Positions 34,068 to 60,950 of a stretch of 64,000 bases of DNA are shown here, in pieces (within the stretch, counting starts at the first letter, position 1; each line of letters opens with the position of its first letter). The stretch is from Haemonchus contortus (taxonomy: Eukaryota > Nematoda > Chromadorea > Rhabditida > Trichostrongylidae). A program made the translations under genes and the position numbers. The stretch covers positions 23,861,802 to 23,925,801 of the forward strand of contig LS997562.1 in NCBI GenBank assembly GCA_000469685.2. The letters are read 5' to 3'. The notes below the pieces were generated by a model. That model made no database searches, had not been told where the DNA came from, and worked only from the letters and a program-made list of their open reading frames with translations.

Positions 34068-37000
34068 CTATTTGGATTTTTCCGTAATATCACGTAACAT
34101 TCGATAAATTCGTGACATTTCCGGTCGCTTTGCTGGATCTTTATCCCAACACGAATATACTATATCAGCGACACTTTTCGGCGTATCCTGGAACCACAGC
34201 TATAATAGATCAGAATGCTGTGAATAATTTTTGATTCTCGAAGGCGTCAGAGCTTTTCTACCGTCGATCAATCCCTTTTTGGGGTGCGTCCCGTATTCGA
34301 GTTCAATCTAATAGAATGGGGCTTTGTAGAGGAATCCCTGTATGAATGGCTTTGTACATAGTTATCGTTTCTTGTCGTTTTGTGTACTTTTCGAAGTTCT
34401 TTGCTCTTCACTTTTATTGGTGAGCTTTCGGCATATGATGCCTTCGTCAGATCTTAATTATTTACAATATGTTGTTGCATACTACAAGTTACTATCATAG
34501 TTAGTAACTGATTGTATGCAGCTAATATGATAATAACAGGTCCATTCCCCATTTTCCCACAATATTTCCGATTGACTCGGTATGATTCGACGTGTTTTAT
34601 ATTGTAACTGGTAGTAACTGATTGTATGCAGCAACATATTGTAAATAATTCAGGTCTGACGAAGGCATTATATGCCGAAAGCTCACCAATAAAAGTGAAG
34701 AGCGAAGAGCTTCGAAAAGTACACAAAACGACAGATAGTTATCATAGATAGGCTAATAAAATAGGTATGGTTACCCCTCGTATTCAAATCGATATGAACC
34801 GTCGCGTGACCTCGCGCAATCGATAACCGTGGGCTTTGCTTTTATCTCTAAGCCTCTTCTGGGCGCCTTATCTTTACAATACTCATCCCTTTGGTCAAAT
34901 GCGTGAACCCGGAGAACAGTCTCGACTCTGCTGCATCTGAGGACGGCTGACGAAACCCTTAGCTCTGATCTTGCGTCTACTTCGACAGTGGAACGCTAAT
35001 GATAAGCAATTGCTGACTATCTTCAATTGCGTCGAGGACGGGATGAACCTATCTTTTCTACTGGAGCCCACGGTCCATTACAACCGACGTCTCGAATGCA
35101 TATGTGGTCTATACAATGAACTGTGGTGGCCAGCCGATATACAAGTCAGCGCTTTTATCCTTCCAGGCGAGTTTGATGCCTTCCATCCCCAGAGGGATGG
35201 AAGGCTTGGTTGACGTGGGCAACTATCGATCGGGATCCGAGCTCATGACCATGAGTGCGTGATAGCGCACCGTCTGCTACCACAGCTCCTCACCCATTCA
35301 TTGATTTTTACGAAACAAAATTGTTGCCTCAATTTACAGATCAGGTTTACCTTAGGCATTTCCATCCTGTAGTTTTGAACAATAATTTTAGCACGAGTTT
35401 GTAGTCGTGTTAGACCTGGATAGGGTTCTGCACCATCTGCGTATATTTCCCATACGAGGACACCTTCAAACAAGGTTTTCACAAATATTAACATCTATTG
35501 CGCGATAAAAACTGAAAAGAAAGATTCTACACAAGAAGTTTTTATTGGGGTATTTGTTCACAAGCCCCTGTTATGCCGCAGGAAACGAGTAAAATATTTC
35601 ATAATCTGTCATGGATTCTGTTCAGTTGGTATGACTCAGTACTCGCTACAGACGTACAGACAGAAAGCATCTTTGTTTTACGTGGGTTGTTCACTAAAGG
35701 TTTAACGAAAATATATCAAAGTGGTGACTTCAGATTCATTTCAATTGTCAGGTTATGCTTTTCATTTCAATTCCCAGGTTATGCTTTACATGGGTATTTC
35801 TCTAGCAATTGTACTCGTCCTCTGAGAACGGGAGGGTACAGAAATTTGGGTGTTGGCTGCTGGCTTAAGGATGGGTTTGCTGCACTGTTCCCAGTAGCTG
35901 ATGGATGGATAATACTGAACGCCATTGAGAGGTCCAGTAGTTCCCAAAAATCTCTCCGCCGTTGCTCAAGCGAAAGTCCTTCTGCCAGGTCGATTTCTCC
36001 TATATGGTAAGTAAACATTGAACTCTAAAATTGAACTGTACCTACCGTAAGACCAAACATCTGTTTTGAGCGAGTAGATTTTGTCTTGAAGAGTTTCCGG
36101 TGCTAACCACTTCACTGGAACCTGCAACGGGCCTGAGTGCTTCATGAGTAGAGAAGAGGCCAGCGCCGAATGAAATGTTTCCAACCTTTTCTAATGTGTC
36201 ATCATGAACAATCACTTTATCGTCTGACATTCCAAAATCGGCTATTTTAACTTCCTAAAATTTTTTATTGGAGACCTGGGTTTTTTTCAATGTTCCACTT
36301 GTAAGAGCACTGAGAAAAGCTCACAAATTTGGCACCCAGTAAGCAATTCCTCGCTGCAATATCTCGATGTATACAGAGTTTCTTTTCCAAGTATGCCAAT
36401 CCATCAGAGGCTTCTGTTGAAAATCGCAACTTTTCTGCTAGCGCTACGCTTCCTTTGTTTTTTCGCAAGTGAGACAGCAAGGAACCATCTAAACACAAAT
36501 GACTGGTAATTGAGATCGGAAAGCGTAGGTTCATCTGTTAGACATTTCCCTGAATGTGACAAAAGCGGTCGTATCACTGTCAGATAGAAGTTGTAATGAT
36601 ACTTCCACAGAGGCGAGAGTAGGACCTTTCACAGGCGGTGTTTAGACTTCCTATTGGTCGGCGCGCGACGTCTGATACGTACAGCGTTCGCGCAGCTCCG
36701 TCAATCGATATTAGAGAATCCGATGACTATTTATGCGCTTTCCTGCACATTTTCTGGATGCTGTACAGTAGACCATTTCTAGCAGTAAAAGTTTTTGACA
36801 GCCCAGGGATAGATTGTGATGAGTCGTAGGAGATACAAAGTGCACCTGATCCCAGTCACTATTCCGAATTTATTCCAGCCACATCCGATTTCTACCCACC
36901 GACCGTTCGTCTTCACTGCGAACGTCGAGGTAACAGTCGATAGGACAGGATGAACAGTCGTTAGGATAAGATATTAGTAGAGAGCTTTTCAGCGGTTAAT

Positions 37001-39361
37001 GTTTTTGAATTTCATTGGGAATCATGAACTCACTTGGGCAGACCTCCATTACAAGCATGAGCGGATGCTCGTGAACTGCTACACCAAGAATTTTCACCAC
37101 ATGTTTGTGGTTGTATTTTCGCATTAGTCGGGCTTCTTTCATGAATTTTAAACGAGCATCTCGTGTAGCCTGAATATGTGAAAAGTTGAGTGAAGATTGG
37201 CTTCATAGGACTCTCCCAGTCAGGATTGAGGTTGGGCAGTACTGTGAAGGCTTTCGAAATGAAGGACAAAGAAAGAGGTCAGTGGCAATTTAATCTTCCA
37301 CAGTCACTCCACAATCACTTTTCACAGATTCACTGGCATAGATATTTCAGTTGACCACAATGAAATCCTTCTGGGTAGAACGAAATTTTCTCTACGCTTG
37401 AACTTCAACGTGGACGTGGCTTGTCTTTGGCGGCAGATGAACCTGGTACGTCAGGTGAGAACTATCAACGTCGAAATTTTTCAATAAAAAACGAATGCAT
37501 TGCGCGCACAGGACAGGCAGGGCACAGTTTTTTTTTCGTGTGTCGCATCATTCACCTCATTCCTCATAGTTTTCACGGCTACTTCCTGTTTCGTTTTGCC
37601 ACTACCATACTCGGCCAAATATACTTCACCAAAGGCGCCTTCACCAAGTTTCTGTAAAAAGCCAGGTTACCGACTTCAGAATGCAAGGTAAGTAGGAACA
37701 TTCAATACAATCATACTTTTACAAGTAGAATAGAATCGTGATTAAGAAGCCACTGAGTACGTTCAACTGGACGTCGAAGACGAGCGTTCGATGCTGCCGA
37801 CAACGGTGTTTTTGTGGCTCTGAAGTCATTCAGAATACTGACAGTTTCAATCTCTGATGTCGCCAGGATCATGGCAAAATGTTCGAACTTCCAACGAGAG
37901 TCCCTTGAGATATCACTCGAGACTCTATAGCGCCGTTGAAACTCGTCCGCTACGGGTGCGACATTCAACCGAACAATCTCTGATCCTGCTGAGGAATGAT
38001 AGTAGTGTTTATTATCATGCCCTATCATTGTGTATAAAATAGTGTTCTGTTGAGTATGGTTCATTCTTTGTGTTAACTCCAATAAGAGACTACATAGTCA
38101 CCTCTGGAGTTACAACAAAACCCTTTACATATAATGATCTATCTGGGCCGTTTACCGATCTGACAGCGCCCCTATGGTATACTGAAACGTCATAGATTCA
38201 GCTGAGGGATATTCCTCAGGCTTAGAGTGGCGAATTTTTGAAAAAGCTTGTAATTAAACACACTCACAAATGCCATGCTATCAAATCTGCTATACTTTTT
38301 TCATGATGATGTTCAAGATAGAATGTACCATCAGCATCTTGGTTTATCATAAAGTGTTTAACACCGCTTTCTGTTTTGCAGGACAACGCCAATACGATCA
38401 TACCTAAAACCGATAATGCTGCAGATTGACTTATTGACTTAGCCCTATTTAGCAGGAATGTGTAATACCGACGGAGAGATGCATCAAAATTCTAATCTTG
38501 AACGTTGCTCGTAATCGAAAAGCAGGGAGAGGGGATCGAGTCATAAATTTCAAATGAAGGATTGTAAGCCGGTGGTACAACAGAAGTGTAGAATCGTTTG
38601 GGTTGGGAAGATGATGGATTTCGGGAAGTATTAGAAGTGGACCAACATGGTAGCTCACTTCTGCCTGATCGTCGATCTGATTATTCGACCCTGAAAAGCT
38701 CTCTGATTGTGATAAGGAGAATGATATGGAGAGTAACCGCTCACAGGGAGACTACCGGGGAAAGGATACTAGGATGAAAGGCAAGGTTGATATGATGATA
38801 ATGATAAACCCTAACAGAGTGGTTCTTCCTCCATCCCTCCCTCCTCCCTTCTTCCTCACCTGCTACCCCTCCTATGCCCGCCGGTCGCACTGCGTGTATC
38901 AACGGCACGCCAGTTTCAGTCAACTACGTACCTGCGCGGGAGTGCCCGATCTCGCAACCCATTTCTACTATGGAATACACAGAAGGAACTGTATGAGAAG
39001 CTAAATTTCTTTGAAAATCGGCCAGGAAGATGTCCTCGCTGAAAACCCTTCCACTCAACGTACCCGGAGAGTGTTCAGTCTTCCGTAACAGAAAGTCCCC
39101 TTCTTTTTTGAGTAACGGTTCTGCGTCCATCCTGAAACAGAGTTTGTTCGGAGTATCGGGATCGTCGAGGCGCTTCCGGAAACTACCTGGGAATAAGTCC
39201 ATGATAGTATTCTGCACCACGAACATCATCTGTTATTGAGACAGCATCATCGGAGCGTGAGTTTGTCTGAAGGTTGTCATCGTTGTCATTCTGAAAGTGG
39301 CCATCCGCAAGACATCGAAACTTACTCCTTCGTCTTTGGTGTCCTTCTTGTTTTTGGACAT
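34068..39361 (-). CDS. SH2 domain tyrosine kinase, Fer/SPE-8 type
   Basis: Twelve exons, all in frame (406 residues): 39361-39326, 39290-39187, 39131-39064, 38403-38268, 37819-37717, 37651-37556, 37169-37034, 36488-36325, 36254-36186, 36121-36046, 35463-35351, 34187-34068. After a short acidic N-terminus the SH2 domain starts YYHGLIPR and contains GDFLLRKTEHSPG (the FLVR-type Arg), followed by FYLEHHHEKSIADLIAWH. A linker (ARLRRPVERTQWLLNHDSI) leads to the kinase domain: Gly loop KLGEGAFGEVYLAEY, VAVK lysine, helix C KFMKEARLMRKY, catalytic HRDIAARN, DFG as IADFGMSDD, PVKWLAPET, and YSCWDKDPAKRPEM. All key catalytic residues are present, so it should be active. It is about the size of the compact SH2-kinases expanded in Caenorhabditis (several are sperm or epidermal). 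It has no F-BAR domain and no SH3. Cytoplasmic. Confidence 0.9.
34371..34733. mobile_element. Palindromic MITE in kinase intron
   Basis: Arms of about 110 bp (cgttttgtgtacttttcgaa, later caccaataaaagtgaaga on the right) are inverted repeats. The centre has two direct copies of agtaactgattgtatgcag. It lies in the last intron of the kinase gene. No coding capacity. Confidence 0.8.
35090..35290 (-). repeat. tRNA-derived SINE copy
   Basis: Carries catatgtggtctatacaatg, ggtggccagccgatatacaa and a diverged B box (gatccgagctcatgacc). It is in the last intron of the kinase gene, in the same orientation as the gene. Confidence 0.7.
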
Positions 39362-41258
39362 CGGCAGAAATGAGGCCTACCGCTTAGGTTTGGGCCTTTT
39401 AAACTAGACGACCAACCAAGGGTAAACAATCACCTTTGCATGGCACAGTCGTACGGTGAGCGATAAACAATGAGGCTTGATCATTTCATTTTTGGGATGT
39501 ACCATACGCAAATCGCAAACGGTAACTAAACAAGCTCTGCACAACCTCTTCAAAACTGGGTAACTATTCTGTGAAACCTGATCCCGAGGAGGTTCCAGGC
39601 TGGCGGCATCCACCTCTGGTCTGAGCGCGTAATGTAAGGAGACGATACAAGTTTTCTGTACTCGATCACGGTAAAAAAAGATGAAAGTTGAAGTGTTGAG
39701 GCTTAATCAATTCCTTCCTAGGGATGCGCGCCCGTACTCGACTTCCATTCAGAATCGTAGTGGCGTGTTAAATGCGTATGTGGCCTACACAATGACTTGC
39801 GTGGTCAGCCTATGTACAAGTCAAAGCTTTTATCCTCCCAGACAATTCTGGTATCAATTAACCGAATCCAGAGGGATGGAAGGCTTGGTTGGCGTAGGCG
39901 GATATCGATCCGAGATTCGGACAGGCGACCATGCGTATGTGAAGTGCGCCACTTGCCACCACACCCCTTTCGCCCTCGACTTCTGTAATTGTAGCAAGCT
40001 AGACAATAAAACAAATCCAAGAACTTCTCGGTGCTCATACAAGAACCTCAAACAAGGAAAAAGAGATAGTTCTACCTTTTTGACCTAATTGTAAGCGCCC
40101 CGAATCACCGTTGTGCTGCCATCGTAGTTAGGTCTAATTGTAAAGCTCTGCTCCCGTTCCCTTCATTAGAGCTGTGTCATCAGAGCTATCCAAGTTCAAC
40201 TTCTCTCAGCTGGATCAGTATTTTTCAGAAAACTGATCAGAAAACTGAGAATTCCCGTGACGTTGACGTCTCAAGGACCCTGCAAAATCAAGTGACAAGC
40301 TCTCGTCAGTCCGTTCTACAATAGCCGCTCATCGGTTAATACGGCGATTGACCTTAACAACTTCTTCTTAATGATTTGAAAATGGAGTAAATAGTCTGCA
40401 AGTCTTACAAAGGAATTCCAAAAATAATTCCGTCGCCTGAATGTATGCACACCCCTTTGGAATAGAGGGGTTGAAATTCGCGCTCATTTGTGTCGTCATG
40501 GTGACAGGCTTCGACTTGCAACTGCACCCTTCACCCCTACTGACGTTTGTCAATAAGCTTAAATTCATGTTAATTTCTTTGGCCAGTTTCTTAAATACCA
40601 ATCAAAAACTACATAACAACCAGAGTTTTTACCATAGAAACCTTTAGTCAGGGAATCGCTCCCTTGTTAAAAGGCTTCGAAGCCTACTCTCATTGATGAA
40701 TGTTTTTCCTTCCTTCCCATCCAACTGAACTCGGTGTTCATTCACTATACGTGAAGTCTACTTCGAATTGACAACAGGAATTCTTAAATACAACCCTTTT
40801 TTCGAATTCATCCTCCTATTCCCTATTTTAGGCTTAGTCTTTCGACCTGGGGGTATGGTTCTGACAGTTTCCGTCAGAAGATAGCTTCAGTAGACTTTGA
40901 TAGGATCGACCTGGAACTGTAGAAAACTACCTAGGTAGTGATTCAGTTTGAACCCAATTTCAAAACAATAAGTTTTTTTATAGCGTAATTATATAAATAG
41001 ACACAATGGACCTCAACAAATACAGGTAATATCACACCAATGTAAAAAAAATGGGAAAGAATTTCCTGTAGGCAAAAATTCTACTTGTAATATTTCTGAG
41101 TTTGTTTCCACTTCGTAATTCCCAGTGGTCTTCTGATTAACCTCAACCATTACAAAACCTTTCTCGCTTCTATGAGTTTTTTCTTATCATTGATACCTTA
41201 CTCAAATTGTTGTCCATATGCAAAGCTACGGAAGCTTCCTCAACCCTTCAGAGTAAGG
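39362..41258. other. Divergent intergenic region, kinase/BBS1
   Basis: Contains a SINE (39710-39975) and otherwise AT-rich sequence without recognisable genes. The BBS1 start is preceded by cccttcag, a good acceptor that could receive a spliced leader. Confidence 0.45.
39710..39975 (-). repeat. tRNA-derived SINE copy
   Basis: In minus orientation: cattcagaatcgtagtggcg, gcgtatgtggcctacacaat, tggaaggcttggttggcgta and a head complementary to gccacttgccaccacacccc. It is nearly full length. Confidence 0.75.
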
Positions 41259-55201
<13,943 letters not shown>

Positions 55202-55654
55202 TCTCATTCTTTTATGTAAATAAACCTCAAATCGTTTTTTACTTCACGTTTGTTTGTAGGAAGTTTTGTTGGTCATAGGAATCATGTTGGAAATCCCTTA
55301 ATGGCTATATCACCACAGATGGTTACCTCTCCTACGTTAGCCTATCCCAGTTGAGTTTCAAGATTAGCAGTAAAGTAAGGCAAACCAGCGAGAAGATCCT
55401 TCAGCTAAATGTATAAATCTCTGATAACCACTTGAGAAAGCAGTTTGATATAAATACAGGTGACGTTTGCTACTCCATTACAAGTTATCGAAGTTCCACT
55501 TACTTGGCCGTTTACAGAACGCCCTATTTGAAGCCCATTCAGGTTCGATTTCACCTTCTCAATAATACATAATACGGAGATCCAGGGGCCAACCCCTTCG
55601 CGAGCTGGTGATTCTTCACCTGATTACAAAAAGAATTATCAAGTCTTCGGGCAA

Positions 55655-55930
55655 TAATCAATCCTGTCCGAGGGATGCCCCCTGCATTCAACTCCCATTC
55701 AGAATCGTAGTGGCGTATTGAATGCGTACCTTGCCGCCAGAATGACTTGCTGTGGCCAGCCGACGTACAAGTCAGTACTTTTGTCCTCCCAGACGGTTCT
55801 CATACCAATCAACTGAGCCTGTAGGTATGGAAGGATTGGTTGGCTTAGGCGGATATCGATCTGGGATTTGATTCCGCGACCATACGTGGGTGATAATGCT
55901 CCACTTGGCACTATACCATCTCCGTGGACC
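55655..55930 (-). repeat. tRNA-derived SINE copy
   Basis: cattcagaatcgtagtggcg, tgacttgctgtggccagccg, tcctcccagacggttctcat and ggaaggattggttggctta in minus orientation. It is nearly full length, just beyond the BBS1 3' end. Confidence 0.75.
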
Positions 55931-56174
55931 CGATTGCGTGTGTAGTATAAATCAATGATGCATCAAGCGCTATTGCTATGAGTTCCCTTCATAGGTTCCC
56001 CATGAGAAATCTGTCCTTTTGAATAACTCCCACGGAAAAATTTCTTACCTTCCAAACTTTCTTCTTTGATAACGCTATCATATTAGCAGTTGTGACGCCA
56101 CAATTTGAGACGTTGTTAATGCTGTAAAAGTTGCAGTGTTGGTTTTCAAAACTGGTTTTGAAAAGTGAAACTTT

Positions 56175-56367
56175 TAATGTACTCTCTACAGAAAACGGCC
56201 TTCGTCAAATTTACGGACTCTGGAATGAACTGAAATGTCAGACATTGTAATTTTGGTTTTTCAGGTTGAGGACGCATCAGGAATGCCATCCAGCTCGCCC
56301 TTACGTCAAAGCGATCGGCCGCACGAAAAAGTTTTGACATTTCACACAGCGAATTTGTTGGCGTAGG
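56175..56367 (+). CDS. Candidate last two exons, unidentified
   Basis: Two short plus-strand pieces look coding. After actctctacag: NGLRQIYGLWNELK. After gtttttcag: VEDASGMPSSSPLRQSDRPH, then EKVLTFHTANLLA and TAG at 56367. The joint and the 5' exons were not resolved and no family was recognised. Confidence 0.25.
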
Positions 56368-56958
56368 ATTTAGGTGCTGGTGCTGACCTAATCTGAATTA
56401 TTCGCTAGACATTTTCAAATGCATACCCTCCTATGATGGAAGTTCGAATGATGAAAATTTGTCAGCAAAAGCACTGGGTTGTGCGTAGAGCATCTGTCGG
56501 ATATCGTTCAATTTGACACTCTCAAAAAAGAAATGTTTTAGCGGTCGACCCAGTAAGCTGCTGATGATTCTTCACTTGATTTCAGAAAGACTTTAACAAC
56601 TTCTGTTCCACGTTTTATCGACATGTTATAATGTTAGAACTGTCTGCACTGTCTTTTTGCACTTTTGCTAATTTGGGTTTTGGTTTTTGGTTTGGTTTGG
56701 TTCTGGGTTTTTGCCAATGTAATCAACAAATTTTATTTATTTCCTACTGAAAACAACACAGAAACTATGTCTTCTCAACTTTCTACTGGAAACGTTCGCA
56801 GCATTACAGTGAGAGCTCTGAATATCGACGTAATCCTATCCTCTAAGTCCTGCAACATGGCAGGTAGCACTTACAAAATACTTTAGATTTTTCGGGGTTC
56901 TCTGGAAGCTTCTATAGAAGTATTACTATAAAAAGATACTACTGACTTGTATGAAAAG

Positions 56959-57677
56959 TCATGAGATATCATCAGATCGCAATCGGCAGACCGGATCGAG
57001 GTTCATCTTCGACCTTTCGGATTCAGACTGTGATACGCTAGAGTGAGGTGCGACTGAACCGCTTACATTCAGAAGGGGCACCAGGCTACTCGAACAAAAG
57101 TCAATGGTTTCGGGAAGTGGCCGCATCCGAACTTGTAAGGAAGAGTATGTCGGATATAGGAAAAAATCGACCATAGTGCCATATCAGCAAGGAAGAGCTA
57201 CCCGGAAATGTCAGGCGTGTACTAGTGAGTAGCTTCCTTACATAGAAACTCTAGAGAAGCTTCCAAGAATTACTGGGAAGATCTGTGGAACTGCGAAATT
57301 TGTTCGGCTAATTCCCTAGATTCTAATAATAGGGACCGATGACAAATTCACAGTTAGCTTTAGGAAGAATCTGGTTATCTATATGACCCAACGTTAGGCT
57401 TGCTTCTATATATTTAATTATCAACAGGGTACGGAAGTTGGTGGCCCTGTGACAATATTCTACATTCATAGGGAGCTGTAGTTATCGGAGAACGGAGGTT
57501 GACTGGTTCCAAGTAGAGCGCTATCACATGCTCCCAGAAAATCTCAGAAAAACGAGATTCGTTTACGTCTGCCTCAACTTTACAGTCGACAGTGTTTGGT
57601 GTGATCAATAGGAAACTACTGAGATTAATTGCTGACTTCTCCATCATGACAGGCCATTTGGTCGCCTGCTCTCTCAC
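56959..57677 (-). CDS. Candidate two-exon minus-strand gene, unidentified
   Basis: Two open frames on the minus strand look coding: 57677 to about 57414 (NLSSFLLITPNTVDCKVEAD, then RFSEIFWEHVIALYLEPVNL) and 57131-56959 (RMRPLPETIDFCSSSLVPLL, then a Ser/Glu-rich end MNLDPVCRLRSDDIS). A good acceptor (ccttacaag) precedes the second. The donor was not fixed. No known domain was recognised; it may be a decayed gene. Confidence 0.25.
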
Positions 57678-58239
57678 TTGTTACAATTTCACCAGCACCG
57701 TCTCCACTCTTGATTCTCAATAGCTCTGCCTATCCGGTGAATACATAGTTCCTAACATCATAAGTTGTAGGGAATTCTGCTTGTTCTCTGCTCATAGATA
57801 GAGCATAGCACTCGGTCATCTTTTATGAGTGTTCTACCCTCGTCTGCTCTCATATGAAGACCTGAAATATAAAGCCAGCGACGTAATAGGAATTCTAGTA
57901 ATAGCATTCTTCAACGACCCATTTTTCTACTTCGACGTACTTAATGTTGACGTTTGTGCACCGCACGAGTCACTTATTACCTGTTCACTTATTACCTGTT
58001 TATGGGGCCTTTCAGATAAGACCCTTCTTGGAAAAATGTTTCCGGATTAGCAAGGGAGAGTTACCTATCCAAAAACGATAACACCGTCAGAAAAAGATGA
58101 AATAGACTTCCGGAACCTGGAATGAACTGACACGAGCTCTCCTTCACATCCTTCCTAAATGACATAAGTTATTATTAGAAAATATTATAAGATGTATTTA
58201 TACTGTATGGCATGTTCCACAACCCGTACACGGTTATAA

Positions 58240-58475
58240 ATGCAGCAGCCGTTGCGACACAATTACACGCGTGGTCCGGGGATCGAATCCCGTACCCTCA
58301 CACGATCAGGCCAATCAAGTTTTTCACCCCTCTCGAGATCGGTTTGTCGGTACCAGACTCGTTTGGAAGATAGAAGTCCTGGCTCAGGCATCGGCTGGTC
58401 ATCATAAGTTTATGTATGGGACACATACCCATTTAGAAGCCACTACGATTCTGAATGGGAGTCGAATACGAGGTG
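58240..58475 (+). repeat. tRNA-derived SINE copy
   Basis: gtggtccggggatcgaatcc (B box), then ccagactcgtttggaagata and gccactacgattctgaatgg. Part of the head is lost. Confidence 0.65.
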
Positions 58476-58559
58476 TACGCCAAAAACAGTACTTTGCAAA
58501 ACCTTGTAGCAGCCGTACATCTGCTACGTTTTGATTTACTACTAGTGGCCAATCCACAC

Positions 58560-58690
58560 AGGCGAGGGCAAGCAGGGCCTCGATAGGGTAAGGGGTAAAG
58601 AGCACGGTCTCCGGAAAGCGCAATAACGGCTTCAACTCCCATCCGAGATTGAAGTATTGCCCACAAATCGCCAGCCAGCACTGTGAGGCT
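58560..58690 (+). repeat. Relative of the second tRNA-like repeat
   Basis: ggcgagggcaagcagggcct and ggtaaagagcacggtctcc resemble the block beside the tRNA-like repeat at 45125-45215 (ggcgagggtaagcggggtat, gaataagagcacggtgccc). It shows that this repeat family also exists outside the duplicated arms. Confidence 0.45.
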
Positions 58691-59008
58691 GAATGCATTG
58701 TCGCAGATGTGGAGCGAGTTACTTACTTGCTGGTACCCACAGATTACCATGACTGGATGCCTACAGACACATAGCGGGCAATCTCATAAAGAGCCTCGTT
58801 GTTTGTGAAGAAAAAAATAATTTTCAACCATTTCCTGTCGCCTACGATACTAAAAGCGAAATGAGCACAGCCGTTATGAATTACAGCTATTTTTCACGTA
58901 TCAACGGTGTCCACTGTTTTTGTAGGCCTTCTGTTGAAGAGCTGACCTTTGCAATTCGTTTTCTGGCACCATTCAAGGCCACATTCCCCCTCGCTCTGCT
59001 ACAGTCAA

Positions 59009-59020
59009 CTATAAAAGGCT
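59009..59020 (+). promoter_or_regulatory. TATA box of collagen 3
   Basis: actataaaaggc about 75 bp upstream of the ATG at 59089, the usual place for highly expressed cuticle collagens. Confidence 0.6.
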
Positions 59021-59088
59021 AAACAAGTTCCGTTACAGCAGAACCACACTACGACAATTGAGAGCTCCCTTCGAGAATCGCTGAGGGC

Positions 59089-60126
59089 ATGATTGTCGTA
59101 GGAATTGCTTCTACGTCAGCACTGATCGCTACGGTCGCATGTCTTATATCGATGGTTTTCATTATAAACGACATCGATGACCTACGGAATGAAGTGCTCA
59201 ACACGATGGATGAGTTCAAAGTGAGTCGCTTGAGTTGTCATGATACTATGAAGTAAATTTTATTCCAGGTAGTGGCCGATAACACCTGGAACAACATCAT
59301 CGCCTTACACCCACATACCCCAAAGGAGAGCAGAAGGCCGGCAACTTTTGCTTCTCTGATCGGTCGCCACAAACGAAATTCCTTTGACGAATGCAACTGC
59401 GCACCGAAATCGGACGGATGCCCTCCTGGACCTCCGGGACCCCCTGGACCACCAGGAAAACCAGGATTTGACGGTGAGAATGGTAGCGATGGTCGCCCGG
59501 GTGTAAAGGTAAGCATTTTCAACGAAATCGAAGATAGGGGAAGACGGATTTGTCGTATGAAAGGCCCTCTTTTAGGGAGTCGCCATAGCCGTCACCCACG
59601 ATATCCCCGGTGGGTGTACTGTATGTCCACGTGGACCACCTGGATTACCGGGTAGCCGAGGAAATGCAGGACCTCCTGGTCGCGATGGTGAACCTGGCTG
59701 TCCAGGACCACAAGGAGAAATGGGAAAACCGGGCCCACCAGGCCCTCCTGGTGAAAAAGGTTTTAGCGGAGTACCAGGTTTTCCTGGGAAAGATGGCTTC
59801 CCTGGTTCACCAGGTTGCCGTGGTGCGCCTGGACGACCTGGACCACGAGGAGAAAAAGGTCCACCAGGTTTTCCCGGAAAGGATGGCGAAATTGGTGAAC
59901 CAGGTCCAAGAGGAGAAATGGGACCTGTGGGACCTAGAGGACATCGTGGCAAACCAGGACCAAAAGGTTTACAAGGACCTCCTGGACCGGTGAGCTCTTT
60001 TTTATTGGATAAACTGAATTACCGTGACTACTTCTAACTCCTTCTTTTTAGCCAGCTCTTCCTGGTTTTCCTGGACACGACAAGGAGTACTGTCCATGTC
60101 CGCCACGGCGCCGTAAAGCGGCATAA
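59089..60126 (+). CDS. Cuticle collagen (286 residues)
   Basis: Four exons: 59089-59220, 59269-59508, 59576-59989 and 60052-60126, all phase 0. N-terminal membrane domain [20 protein letters not shown], then an acidic helix ending NTMDEFK. Basic site GRHKR, first Cys cluster [12 protein letters not shown], a short Gly-X-Y block, the interruption [16 protein letters not shown], a long Gly-X-Y block with two extra Cys (PGCPG, PGCRG), and the C-terminus [13 protein letters not shown]. Interruption and end closely match collagen 2 on the opposite strand 25 kb away, so the two are paralogues of one cuticle-collagen subfamily. Confidence 0.93.
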
Positions 60127-60694
60127 AGTCGGTAGAAGAAGTTTAGAGCTGCTGTTTGACGGTAGCTGCTGTTTGATGGAGCAATCTAATTTTCAACTTT
60201 TTTGATAATGATGGTGATTGATCTCGCCATAGTGTGCCTGAGTGCAGTGTGAATTTTCGTGATAATCAATACCTTTCGGTATTGAAGTAGTTATTGTTCA
60301 GTAAAGTGACTGTAACTAGGCGTATACGTGGAACAAATTTACTTATCGTAAGTGGAAAAAATTTCTACAGTTGAAAAAGGAAGTGATAAATTTCTGATGA
60401 TCATTTTGTCCGGCCAATTGCAACTCCTTCCTAATTGTTCTTTTTCATGATTGAAAGATTCTTGTGCCGTGCAGAAAGACTGTTTTTTTCCTTTCCTGTT
60501 TGGTAACAGACCAATCCCCCAGATGTCAGACCTCTGCAGTGAACAGGAGCGGTCCCTACCTGTTGCTGATAAGTCGCAATCGCAAAGTAGCCAATCTCAA
60601 CTCCTCTTGGCTCTATCACCTATTAAATGCTGACAATCCAGATATTTAAACGATTAAATGATTCGGTAACTATATTCGTTTATTTACTAGGTCG

Positions 60695-60950
60695 ACTCGG
60701 TTTTGAAGGTGGTGTGGTGCTAAGTGAAAAACGCTATAACCCCATTACCCCCCATGGTTCGAACCGCGGATCGGTAACTCCCCTTCCGTACCCGGGTCGC
60801 TTAATTGATACCATATTCGTCTGGGAGGACATAAACACTGCCTTGGTACATCGCTGGCAACCGCATGTCATTGTTAGCCCACATACTTATTCAAAACGTC
60901 ATTACCATCCTGAATCGAAGTCGAATCCAGGACCCGCCAATTGGGAAGCG
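60695..60950 (+). repeat. tRNA-derived SINE copy
   Basis: aaggtggtgtggtgctaagt, catggttcgaaccgcggatc (a clear B box), tattcgtctgggaggacata and catcctgaatcgaagtcgaa. It is nearly full length. Confidence 0.75.

Noticed and set aside
39797..40088. Overlapping frames on both strands of 39.7-40.1 kb
   Set aside because: They fall inside a SINE copy and are explained by it.
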